Assembly: GCF_030272615.1 (NCBI RefSeq)
Contig: NC_081410.1
Coordinates: 257,659,533-257,719,532, forward strand
Reading direction: 5' to 3'
Source: Cryptomeria japonica
Taxonomy: Eukaryota > Streptophyta > Pinopsida > Cupressales > Cupressaceae
DNA length: 60,000 nucleotides
Numbering within the stretch: position 1 is the first letter of the stretch; each line of letters opens with the position of its first letter. Of this stretch, positions 47,259 through 57,487 are shown in pieces. Made by a program: the position numbers and the translations under genes. Below the pieces are notes generated by a model. It was not told the origin of the DNA, searched no databases, and saw only the letters and a list, made by a program, of their open reading frames with translations.

Positions 47259-49239
47259 CTATGATGAACTCCCTCCCTCGGAGCCGCCTGGCCTCGATGA
47301 AATCTGAGCCCTAGAAGGACCCGCCCCAGGATCATCCCTCCTATCTCCTCTATCTGGTGGTGGTGGAGGACCCATAACCCCACCACTAGATGCCTGTCTC
47401 CTCTGGCTCCCTCCCATAGCTATTGTTGTCTGCGATGGTCTATGGAAGCTCCTCACCCGCTAATCAGCTGGCACCGTACCATAATAAAGATCTCGCCAGT
47501 AGGCAATCTCCTCCCCTGCCCGTAGGACGTAGGCATATCCAGCCCCTGTGTCCTCTGCTGCCTGCCTCCTAGCCCTCAGTGCTGTCTTAGCCTCTGTATA
47601 TCGTTGAATGGTCTGATCCTGCTCCTACTCAATATCTTTGAGCCTCCTCCTGAGCCTATCCCTCTCCCTCTCCAGGTCTTGAATCTCATCTGCCTGTTCC
47701 TGGAAGATCTCCCTTAGCTCCGTCAGCTCATCCTCCTCTGCCTCAGCCCCCTGTGGATCTACTTGTGGCTCTCCCTATACGGGTGCCTGCACTATGCCTG
47801 CGCCTATACTGGTGCTTGTACTAATGCCTATCCCTGTATCTGTCCTTGTACCTATCCCTGTACCTGCACCTGTCTGGGACACTATGCTGCTGGCACCTAT
47901 AGTGGTAATCCATCGTGACCCCTCACCACCCGAGCCTACCTATCCTCTCCACCCTCCCTCTGCAGTGCCACCCTCCTCTCTCCAATTGCCCCCCTCCTCC
48001 TCCATCAGCCTCTACCCCCATCATCTCCATCATCATCACCATCCCCACCACCATCTCCATCTAGTAGCTCTCTTGGATCCGTCAAGCATGGGAATGGATG
48101 CTTGACCCAGTATGCTGTGTACTCGGCATCCATGCCGACATCCTCGATCTCTGGCCACATGTCCCAGGGTAGGGGCATCATCTCCACTAGCTATGTAACA
48201 GCCTGATCATATGATATTAAGGGCCCAAACTGCGCCTGATCCCTGACAGTCCGTGCATAAATGCCTGAACCCCGTGGCATCTGCTGGATCCTGTCGAACT
48301 GCCTGCCCACCCTGTCTACTAGCTGCCTCTCTAGTACATAGGGCGTTCGCCCAATCAGATACCTACTCTGAAAGGTGTAGGGCAGCTCTACCGAATCATC
48401 TTCCCACTGCTCACATCCCAGGTATGGCCTCCATATAACCATGTCAATGTCATCAATCACCCGTCGTCAGTGCTCTAACCTGCCAATCCGTGGCTGTGAA
48501 GTGATCATGTCATACAAGTGTACGAAACTGCGTCCATGACCTCTGCCCCTGAAATATATCGGTCTCATCACTGGCAGATGCTCATAGGCCCACACCTATA
48601 ACAATGTGACCCCGAAGCCCAATCCCACTGACCCGTGGTACACAAACTGATGTAGCTCGTAATACAGGTGTGATAGCACACACGGTCCCCAGGCATATCT
48701 GGTGTGTTGTGTCACCAGTGTCTCCAATGCACCTCCCCAGCCTAGAGCCAACCCTACTATCACTCTATCAGGACACAAGAACCCACTGATCGCTCCTCCT
48801 ATCACTGCTGACAGTGCTAATCCTGTAGCAGTCATGGTGTCCCAAGCCACATGTCCTGCCCTCATCTCTAGTCTTGGGTCCCGGAACACTCATCTCAGGG
48901 CCTCCCGGTCTCCATCTCGATCATAGGGAATCAGCTCTCCATCGATTGGTATCCTCAGGATCCTGTATACATCCTCCAGGGTGACTGTCATCTCACCCAT
49001 CGACAAATAGAACATACAAGTCTCAGAGTGCCATCTCTCCGCCAGTGCAGTCAGCAATCCCATGTTCGCCCAAAACTCAGGCACATACAAAATATGTCTT
49101 AGACCCATAGCCTCAATCGCAGCTCGGTCCTCAAAGGTCAGCTCAGGTCGCAATCTCTGAGTCGATGGGAATCTCTCCTGTGACTCCAACATAGGCAAAT
49201 ACTCCTGCAGTCAAGCAAATCAATCATGTCAGTCATAGT

Positions 49240-49545
49240 GGCATTCACTGTTCATCACAAAATGCTACTTTTTATCTAAGTGCATCTGGTATTCTATCCT
49301 AGTGACACTCACTGGTCATCACAAAGTGTTGCTTCTATCCTAGTGACACTCACTGTTCATCACAAAGTGTTACTTCTATCCTAGTGGTACTCCCTGTTCA
49401 TCACAAAGTACTATGTGTTTGGCACTCACTATTCATCACAAAGTGCTGCTCATATTTTAGTACTCCCTGTTCATCACAAAGTACTCTATCTTGGTACTCA
49501 CTGTTCATCACAAAGTGCCTTGATCTATTTTAGTCTTCCCTAGAA
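49240..49545. repeat. CACTGTTCATCACAAAGTG tandem repeats in the PMD intron of D
   Basis: Eight units of 30-60 bp, each with (A/G)CTCACTGTTCATCACAAAGT or near variant, for example near 49246, 49306, 49346, 49391, 49426, 49466 and 49496. TTCATCACA is the invariant core. In A, the intron at 1085-1420 holds the inverse words TGTGATGAA/TGTGATAAA at wider spacing, so the motif predates the split of the copies. Confidence 0.85.
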
Positions 49546-49649
49546 GACCTTCTTGAGTGTATCCTCTCAGCAGCTTATCCAATCGACAGCGTATGTTCAT
49601 CACAGAACTGCCGATTTGACCTAGAAGACAAAAATTCACTTTTTTTTAC

Positions 49650-49930
49650 ACAAATGCGCTTTCCTGACATAAACGCGCTTGAAGACTACATAAATGCGCT
49701 TGTTTTGCAGAGACATGCCCGAAACACATAGACATGCCTATGCTCTGCACAGACGCGCCTGGGTGACACAGACATGCCTTCTTGGCATAGATGCGCCTAC
49801 ACATCACAAATGCAGCCACATTTGGCACAGACGCGTTTTCCATCACAGATGCACCTGGCACAAACGCAGACGCGCCTAGCGAGCATGGCCACGCCTGGCA
49901 CCAACGCAGACGCGCCTGGATGTTTTTGAC
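49650..49930. repeat. Degenerate CACAGACGCG array in the PMD intron of D
   Basis: Inverse complement of the leader motif. Exact CACAGACGCG at 49748-49757 and 49826-49835, with ACAGACATGCC, CATAGATGCGCC and GCAGACGCGCC variants every 15-25 bp. Element A has the matching array at 835-1060 in its own PMD intron, in the same orientation relative to PMD. Confidence 0.85.
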
Positions 49931-50189
49931 ATTTTTTGGACCCTATTCTAAGTGCATTTATTACCCTATCTAGCACACATTAATGAAAACAATAAATGCA
50001 ACAAAGTACGAGGAGGTTTTGCGGTACTTACCGGCTCTCCTGCCTCTGCTGGCCTCTAGAATCACCGAATGCGGTCGAATCTGTGAACAAAGGCCATCAC
50101 TGCTGACTGTTGCTGCTCTATTCTCGCTCTGCACTCTGATCTCTTAGATGTGTAGATGACAATGAGGATGTATTTCCCTCGTGGTCTAT

Positions 50190-50196
50190 CTTATAG
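50190..50196 (-). promoter_or_regulatory. Candidate TATA box of the antisense PMD gene in D
   Basis: Minus strand GGCTATAAGATAG about 95 bp upstream of the exon-1 ATG. It matches in position the TATATAT of A (534-541). Confidence 0.5.
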
Positions 50197-50426
50197 CCTA
50201 CCCTAGCCTTAGCCCTCGTTTCTCGAGTCAATCTTCTTTATCCCGTGACTTGGTCACTTTATCCGGTCAATCCATTCTAGCCTTTCTTTCTTATCGAGAG
50301 ATTGTCTGCAATCTTTTCAGACATTTTCATCCAATCTCTCAAGGGAGCATATCATTCCCATCTTGGGGCAACTCTGTATCAGTTCATATTATCTTCTTTG
50401 AAACAACGCGACAAGCCGCATTGTCT

Positions 50427-50441
50427 CAAAGAGGGGCAAAA
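50427..50441 (+). other. Polypurine tract of element D
   Basis: CAAAGAGGGGCAAAA directly before the 3' LTR. Confidence 0.85.
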
Positions 50442-51233
50442 TGTAGACACCCAAAATTGTCATGTCTAATTAAATAAATATTTTATTTATTTAATTATCT
50501 AAGCCTAATTCTTCTATTAATTAAATAAATCTTTATTTATTTAATTAATTCATTTATCCTCTTCTAGCCTTATTTCTCATTTAAATAAATGCATTTATTT
50601 ATTTAAATTATCCTTTTCCTAAATTAAATAAATATCTTATTTATTTAATTGATCCCACTTCTTCTATTAATTATATAAATCTTTATTTATTTAATTAAGT
50701 CATTAACCTTTTCTACCCATGACACATGTCATTCATCTCTTAATTCATACACTACTTACCCCTTTCATTATTTTATTATTTCTTTTACCTACCTTCTAAT
50801 CATAGCCGACCTCCTTTTACACCTCTCAATCTTATCCCTCCATTTCATATAGTGTCTTCTATATAAGGAAATACTTCCTTCATTATCAAGCCTAATCAAT
50901 CATGCTAATCATTTTTATGTACTTGACTACACTACGCTTTTGAGCATATGTGATCCTACTTGCAACCACATTCTGTTCTTTGTTGAGCTCTTGTGCACAT
51001 AAAATCTGAGAGCAAATATATCAAGCAAGATCAATGGAGATAGGAAGAATGGAGATCCAAACCCTATTGGACATGTGATGGTATAATCTTTGTGATTTCA
51101 TTTGATTTGCATTGTCTTAGGTAATCTTCATATGTTATGGTGGATCTTTGTTGTTGTTAGGCTAGGGTTTTGTGGTTGAATTCATTTAGCCTTTCAATAT
51201 TGTTATTATTGTTATCCATTTTCATCATATACA
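50442..51233 (+). repeat. 3' LTR of element D
   Basis: 792 bp, same length as the 5' LTR, TGTAGACACC...ATATACA, followed by ACCAC, the target duplication. Confidence 0.95.
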
Positions 51234-51238
51234 ACCAC

Positions 51239-53441
51239 ATCTAATTTTCCAGTTGATTCTTTATCCACCACAATATTGACTGTCTGAGTGTCAATGCTCA
51301 TTGTATATAACACCTTAGAATCAAGATTTGTATCCTCATGTGGTGTGTCCATACTTGATAGCCGGTTGATTGTCAGTAGTAACAACCGGTGGAGTATCTA
51401 AAGGTGGTGGGGATAAGTTGTCTGTTATTTTTATACTGGGTGGTCCACCAACCTTACCTTTTCCCTTATCCTTTTGATATACCTTTATGGGTTTAGGGCT
51501 TCTATACTCTTCCTATTTCTCCTTCTCTACAAAGAATATATCCCATGCATCAGTTGTTTCTTTTGTTACCTCATTCACTCTACCTACCATCATTGCTACA
51601 TGCGGGTGAGCAATTGAAAATACTGATCGATTAGCCTCAAAGATCAATTAATCTATCTCATCAAGTGAGTTGACAGGATGTATAGCAAGTAGTTTTTCAA
51701 TCTTTATTTTCTTATCAAGCTCAACAATAGCTAGTCTTCTAGCTTCTAGTCTATTATACAGATCTATCGGTATTTCATCAACAACTTGCATCAAAAATTT
51801 CTTGTAAATATCTAAGTGTAAGATTACACTGTTCTCTACTTTCTCCTTGTCATCAGTCGATAGTGTGTCATATAACTTGTTAATGTTTTTCAGATTTCCA
51901 TACTCTATTATTTCATTGAGAAGTTTATCAATGGGAGCAATAGTTTGTTGAGTCTTCTTCTTAGGGGTCATCTTCTTTTTCTTTGGAGTCAGTTTCTTTG
52001 TTGGGGGCCTCATTGCTTGTTGCTTCTGTCTTGTTTTTCTAGGAGAAGGTGAGGGTACCAGTGAATTTTTTCTCTTCATTTCAACTCTTTTGAATTTAGC
52101 CAGTATGTCACTCTCAGAGGAAGTTGCAACTAGTGACTAATGAATTTTTGGTTGAAGTTCTTCCATTTCACTCTCCTTAATACCAGTTTGTCTTAATACA
52201 TCTTCCTTGATAGCTGGTGCCTGTCGGATTCATTTTCTAATAGTTGCCTCAACCTTCTTAACCCTTTTTCTTGATTGAATTTGGCTTTCTATTGTTTCAA
52301 CACTGCCAAAAAAAATTTCTTTAGATTCCTTTGGAGCTTCTAGGAGGGATTTTGCATAAGTTTCTATTATATTGTCATCAGTTTCATACCCCATTTCAGT
52401 TACCTAGATGGTTCTAGGAATAACTACCTCCATCCAAATTTCATCCTTCTTTATCACAAAACAGATTTCATCCTTATATTTGTCCACAATTGTTTATGAC
52501 AATCTAACTCTAGTTTTCATTCAGGCCTTCAATGCCTAAAAATACTCATTTAAGTTCTTGTCCCTATTCTCTCCCATGTTGTTAAGCAAATCTAACAATT
52601 GTTTGCCTACCGGTGTATCAAAACCAAAATTTCTAATACCAATACTGGGTACTTGTTTGGTTATGTACAACATCAGACAAACAAGTAGGTTTCCAAATCT
52701 AAATGTTCCCTTTGTGTCTTTCTTTATCTTTCCCAAATTATCAATCAGTTCATCTTTAAGCCATTCACATATGTCTATCCTTGCATTATCATTTACCATA
52801 TCATAGGCACTTTTAATGCATAGGCTAGAGATTGAGTTTAACCTATTTGCATGTTTAGTTTTGTAGCCTAAGCTCATACTGATAAATTTGACATTGATAT
52901 TCGTTACATCATTTACCCTTAATGATCTCTTGTCAAATGTTGCACCAGTTAGGTCTATCACTGTGTCATTTGAGACTCTCTTGGTTTTGTCAGGTTTGTT
53001 ACCGGTGGAAGGTAACCCTGTTACTACTTTGACAACTTCCTTAGTAATCTTGTGAATAGAGTCCAACCAAAAGAATTCACAATGAACCCTCCTTAGCACA
53101 ATTCTTATGATATCCTTGGGAAAATCTAGGATACTAAGAAATTCTGTAAAACCTAGGGTTTCTATTATCTTGTGTTCAGTTTTGACATTTCCAGATTCAT
53201 CACAAATTACAGATTTATACATGTTTTTGATTTCATCATCACCCAATTCCTCTATATGACAATGTATATACATTCTAGGGTCTTCAGCATAAACTACTCC
53301 TTCAGGGATTTGGGAGAATGCACCTATGTCATCATCTTTCTTAGCAATTTCAGGAACCAATTTGAAGACGGGTCTAGGGTGCTTAACTACTTCAACAATA
53401 GTAGGGTTTGCAATGAATTCAGGAGTAGATGAAGAAGCCAT
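51239..53441 (-). pseudogene. ORF2 of C3, N-terminal part (before the D insertion)
   Basis: ATG at 53441 (MASSSTPEF). The 301 codons to 52536 are free of stops and hold the conserved N-terminal domain: VKHPRPVFKLVPE, AEDPRMYIHCHIEEL, VICDESG, VVTGLPSTGNK, SLGYKTKHANR, FRFGNLLVCLMLYITKQVP and FDTPVGKQLLDLL. Then comes damaged sequence to about 52140, then 52079-51648 with a basic PSPSPRKTRQKQQ / LTPKKKKMTPKKK segment and the helical NEIIEYGNL, LYNRLEARRLAIVELDKKIKIEKL. The frame decays before D. It resembles no enzyme I know. Confidence 0.8.
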
Positions 53442-53738
53442 GGTTATAAATACCTTTATCTGCCTCAAGGAATTATTGCTTGATGAATTGCTTCGCTAAG
53501 GGTGCCTTTGCTTGGAAATTTTCATGCTCTCAAAAGTTTGAATGCTCGATGAATGAAAATGGAGCCAAAACACTTTCTTTATAATGTCATTATCTCCAAC
53601 TACCACATTTAATGCTTGCCAATTAAGTAATGACTTAACTTTTTTGCCATTATAGAAGTAATTTCAACTTCTTACCTTCAACCGAGGGAATAATAGCATG
53701 TTTCTCATTTAGTTTCTAAACCCTCAAAGGATTTTCCT

Positions 53739-54908
53739 TCAGTTAGATGAAGAGTCTCCTACCGGTGGAGTGTTACTTTGTTTTGCTAGTGGAGGAGTAT
53801 TCACATCAACATTCTGATCTGACATTCTAATCCATTGTTTTGAGAATTCTTTCTTTACCTCTTCAACCTTTTCTTTACCTTTTAAACTAGGACCTTTGTT
53901 ATTTGTCGGTGAGGTCTTGCTTCTACAAAATTTAGCAATGTGTCCAATCTTGTTACAGGCATAAAAAGTCACATTGTTTTTCTGAATAGCTTTCCCATAT
54001 CCTATGTTGGTATGTGTTCTACATTGATTAGATAAATGTCCAAATCTTCCACAAACATAACATCTTACATTCATTCTGCAATTTTCTAAATTATGACCAA
54101 CTTTGTTGCATTTAGAACATTGACCAATGGGTGTATTGGTGTTCTGATAATTTCTAGATCTACACTGATTTGCTCTATGACCATACTTGTTACAGTTAAA
54201 GTATTTTCCATTGAATTTGTAAGCAGTATGTTGTCTTACTGGTTTGCTATGATCATGATTGTTTGCAGTACCGGAGCTTTCACCAACTTCAAAGCCAAGC
54301 CCATTTGTATCACCATTAGGTTTCTGATTCTTCAGCATGTCACCAAGTTCTTCTAAACTTTTCTTGAATTTTTCTTTGTGATGATTTGCAGCAGTTAGTT
54401 CACTTTCCAAGATTCTTTTATGTCTTATGAGTTCAATTTTGTCATTTTGTGTGTGCATTAAATTTGTCTTCAACATATCATTTTCATGACTAAGTCTTGT
54501 GTTCTCATTTCCAGCATCATTTAGTCTTTTGGCCAAGTCTTCTTCATTCTTCTTCCTATCTTCAATTTCTTTACAAAATCTCATAGTCATATCCTGCATC
54601 TCATTCTATGTTGTACTGATCTCTTGTCTTAGCTTGTTTACCAGATAATTAAGAGTTTCCTTTTCATCATTCTCATTCTGCATTTTTTCACAAAGTTCTC
54701 TTCTTTTATTTCTTGCAATGGTAATATTTTCTTGAAGTGCTTGAATGATATCTTGAGCATCCTTTAGATCATCTTCAAGTTTGATATTATTCACATTTTC
54801 TACATCATAGTCTGAAAGAGTTGTTTTCAATTGTTCTCTCAAGTTTTCCATCTCTACCAGTGTCAAGATCTTCCTCAAGTTGTTAGACTTCTGAAAATAG
54901 AGGACCAA
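53739..54908 (-). pseudogene. gag: Gag-like protein of C3: coiled coil and four CCHC knuckles
   Basis: Same frame throughout on the minus strand from about 54908 to TGA at 53739, with one in-frame TAG (about 54603). Residues 20-230 are heptad-rich (ENLREQLKTTL, LEDDLKDAQDIIQAL, ESELTAANHHKEKFKKSLEEL). Knuckles: NCNKYGHRANQC (first Cys lost), CSKCNKVGHNLENC, CYVCGRFGHLSNQC and FYACNKIGHIAKFC (first Cys changed to Phe). C-terminal GDSSSN is as in B. The start codon is uncertain: the frame opens almost at the PBS. About 300 bp before ORF2, with no pol. Confidence 0.8.
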
Positions 54909-54920
54909 GCTCTGATACCA
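54909..54920 (-). other. Primer binding site of C3 (iMet tRNA)
   Basis: Plus strand GCTCTGATACCA, two bases from the LTR. This is an exact plant iMet site. Confidence 0.88.
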
Positions 54921-54922
54921 AT

Positions 54923-55708
54923 TGTTACGATTCCCAAAGATACTGAGAGGGGGGGTGAATCAGTATCTAACCGATTTATTAATTTACTTGAATTAAAACA
55001 TGTAAAGCATATCAATACAGTGTACCGGTAAATCAAAAGTAATGCAGTAAAAAAGAAAAACAATAACCACATGAAGAGCACACCATAACACAGTAGTTTA
55101 ACGAGGAAACCCAGTGTGGGAAAAACCTCAATGGGATTTGTGGCCCACAATATTCACTTACTGAACAATAAGGGAATATTACTACTACAATAGGGGCCTA
55201 CACATGCAGGAAGGCCAAGTTCCTAGAGCTCACTGCTCAATTACAAAAGTAAGTCACACTGACTTACAAAAATGGATTATAATAATCCAATGTCTTGTAC
55301 TGCTTCAAAATAGCATCTACTATGCTAGATCCAGTACTGGTTTTAGCTCTGTAGCATACATAAACCCTTAACCTAAAATTTGCATATTAGGTCTGCAATA
55401 TTTCCCTATCACCTTGTTACAAAATGTTCTACAATGATCTCATACATATATGAATCATATTACAACTTGCCATGTCAGCTTACAATGATTTTACAATTAA
55501 TTAGAAAATTTATTATCAACAAAATTCTTGTCGGCCTGGGTGCTGGTATCCTTCCTTTCACTGTCGGTGTTCTGTATGCCCGTGTAGAGTTTGTCATTGC
55601 CGGTACTGGTATAATTGTCTTGATGGTATCATATGATTGCAAGGTTTCCCTCAATGACAAAACCTTCAATCACCTACAAATTCTCATTGGAGTATCCATT
55701 TGCCAACG
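54923..55708 (-). repeat. 5' LTR of C3
   Basis: 786 bp. Left end TGTTACGATTC, right end ...TTGCCAACG (terminal A to G change), then TAAAA. Partner of 29848-30635. Confidence 0.92.
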
Positions 55709-55713
55709 TAAAA

Positions 55714-57461
55714 TGCAAACACGGCACAAAAAAGACAACCATTTTTGCCTATTCTAAACAAGGAGTGTATATTCTATGAGGATGTGTTCAAATCCCCAAT
55801 GTTTTCATAGGTTTGGATATAGATAATACAATTAAGGAACACTCTTTATTCAAGGGTCATCAACAATATCATAGCCCACTAGTCTCCATACTCCATCAAC
55901 TCAAACAATCGTGTCACCCCCTAGGGGGTGCCCATTTTTTTGCTTTTTGCCAGAAATTAACTCAAAATGAATTGCTTCACAATTGAGTAGCTATCTTGGG
56001 AGATATATGGTGAGTAATCTTGGGGGCAGATTCTTCCCCACCCTTGCACTATGATATTGAAGATGTCTGGATACTGACTTAGCTCAAGGTTTCTATTTCT
56101 AAGGTTCATAATCAAGCTTCTTGTTCGGCCATCAGTGATAAACTCCCTCGAGAGGCTTCCTAACCTTTAGAACAAAGGCTTTACATATCGTAAAGATACT
56201 AGGGGAAGGCTAATTGTTGCGTGAAACCGTTGAAAGGGACTTTCATCACCCTCCACTTTTGATTATAGTGGGTTGGAACACTTGGTGATAAAGTTGTTTC
56301 TCACTTAGGTCATTCCCCTCTCACCAAACATTTAAATGGCTCTCTAAGAGAAACTCAGGAGGGCAGGCCAGCTAAAGGTTTTAAAATGCTTTGAAGTAAA
56401 GAAAGCTTTTAAGAGTGGTTTGGCTTTTTGGTCACCCAGTTAAGGGGAGAGCATATACCTTCCACTTTCGAGACAAGGCACAAAATGATTCTTTCTATTC
56501 TTCAAAGTAATGATTTGTTAACTTCTATTTGGAGATGTTGCTTCAAAAAAGCATGGTGTTCTTTTTAACTCCCAAATCAATGATTTTTTTTTTAAGCTAA
56601 GTAATGAAATCCGAGTCAACAAAGAAAAATTTCGAGAGGGTCAACAAAATGAATTCAATAGGAGAAAGATTTCCCTCTTTCACCTTATCTAGAACTTTTG
56701 AAAATGATGTTCTTTAACTTATGCAAGAAATGAGATGGATCCTTTTAAACACCAAAGGATGGTGAGGTTATTTTTAAGATTTTGCATAAATAAAGATTTG
56801 TCTTGTTCTTTTTAAACCCCAAAATCGAAGTGTTTTGCCTAACTTGCAAGAATGAAAAAGGTTCACTTTGTTGTTCTTTCTTAAGTACTCCAAAATGAAA
56901 ATGAGTTCAATTTTACTAATAAAAAAATTAAGAAAACTTTAAATAATTAACTTAACAAAGTTAGAAATACAAAATTTTAATCCAAAGCCTAAAAATTTAG
57001 TAAAAGAAAATTCTCCCAACCCTGCAAACAAATGTTAGTTCCCTGCAATAAAACTAGTTAGCAATCAAAAAAATTTAGTGTGGATTTCTACAAGTCTAAT
57101 TTCACATCTTTGTTACAATTTTGTTTTCTGCCTGTGTCTGTTATGTGCTAATCTATAGACCAGATGCGCTACAAAAAGGAACTTATGAGCTAGCAAATAG
57201 TCCTGGTGTGCTACGTTGTTGTCTAAATGCACTACACTAGTGTTTTAAAGCGTCGAGACCTACAAGAAATAGCATAAATCATATGCGCTAAAGTTCAATC
57301 TAGATGCGTTAAAGAATGGTATCAATGCACTAAATAGTCAGCCAGATGCACCAAAGTACAGACCGGATGCACTACAGAATGGTGTCAATGCGCTTATTCC
57401 AGTTTTCTGCATACCTGTAAAGTTAGTCCAGCATCAAAAATTATTTGATAAATGGGTGTGT
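55714..57461 (-). other. Leader of element F, LTR-proximal part
   Basis: 1.7 kb without a supported gene. Contains a 16-base perfect palindrome CACCCCCTAGGGGGTG at 55915-55930, a segment (56100-56340) with words similar to D's leader, and the second GCGCTAA array (57140-57400). Confidence 0.6.
57140..57400. repeat. Degenerate ATGCGCTA array, LTR-proximal part of F leader
   Basis: GATGCGCTAC, ATGCACTAC, ATATGCGCTAAAG, GATGCGTTAAAG, AATGCACTAAA, GATGCACTAC and AATGCGCTT spaced 18-30 bp. Same motif and orientation as 29397-29765; the two arrays were about 1.7 kb apart before C3 inserted between them. Confidence 0.8.
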
Positions 57462-57479
57462 GCCCCACGGTGGGCGCCA
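57462..57479 (-). other. Primer binding site of element F
   Basis: Minus strand TGGCGCCCACCGTGGGGC, eight bases from the LTR. Form typical of Tat/Athila gypsy elements; tRNA not assigned. Confidence 0.75.
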
Positions 57480-57487
57480 AAAATGTA

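Larger units (their letters stand above)
47259..50097 (-). pseudogene. Plant mobile domain (PMD) protein, antisense cargo of element D, two exons, decayed
   Basis: Exon 1 is 50097-50032 (22 codons, starts MAFVHRFDRIR). The donor GTAAGT begins at 50031, the acceptor TGCAG ends at 49205, and exon 2 is 49204-47259. The intron is phase 0 and 827 bp. PMD signature: LAERWHSETCMFYLSMGEMTVTLEDVYRIL...PIDGEL (49060-48920). Then come VTQHTRYAWGPCVLSHLYYELHQF, RYLIGRTPYVLERQLVDRVGRQF and the MPLPWDMWPE block. A Pro/Gly/acidic tail contains AKTALRARRQAAED and ends GGSEGGSSS. Stops at 48890, near 48593, near 48463 and at 48191, plus a frameshift near 48000, inactivate it. PMD proteins are nuclear plant proteins linked to silencing and transposon spread; a role for this copy is unknown. 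Confidence 0.85.
31974..51233 (+). mobile_element. Element D: Tat-type Ty3/gypsy retrotransposon with antisense PMD gene, interrupted by E
   Basis: Equal 792-bp LTRs (31974-32765, 50442-51233), PBS 32769-32788, leader with CGCGTCTGTG arrays, a single-frame gag-pol (35032-45486), an antisense two-exon PMD gene (50097-47259) and PPT 50427-50441. Target duplication is ACTAC (31969-31973) / ACCAC (51234-51238). Without E it is about 16.3 kb. LTRs differ at roughly a dozen sites by eye, so this is one of the younger insertions. It lies inside ORF2 of C3 in the opposite orientation. Confidence 0.95.
29848..55708 (-). mobile_element. Element C3: pol-less Sirevirus-like LTR retrotransposon, interrupted by D
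   Basis: Minus strand. LTRs are 29848-30635 (3') and 54923-55708 (5'), iMet PBS 54909-54920, gag 54908-53739, ORF2 53441-51239 continuing at 31968-30861, PPT 30636-30651. A perfect 5-bp duplication TAAAA lies at 29843-29847 and 55709-55713. Element D (31974-51233) sits in ORF2. Without D it is about 6.6 kb. It has no pol genes. Inserted in the leader of F. Confidence 0.93.

Noticed and set aside
55380-55757. 125-codon frame across the 5' LTR of C3 (and its equivalent at 30361)
   Set aside because: Lies wholly in LTR sequence; the second copy exists only because LTRs are duplicated.
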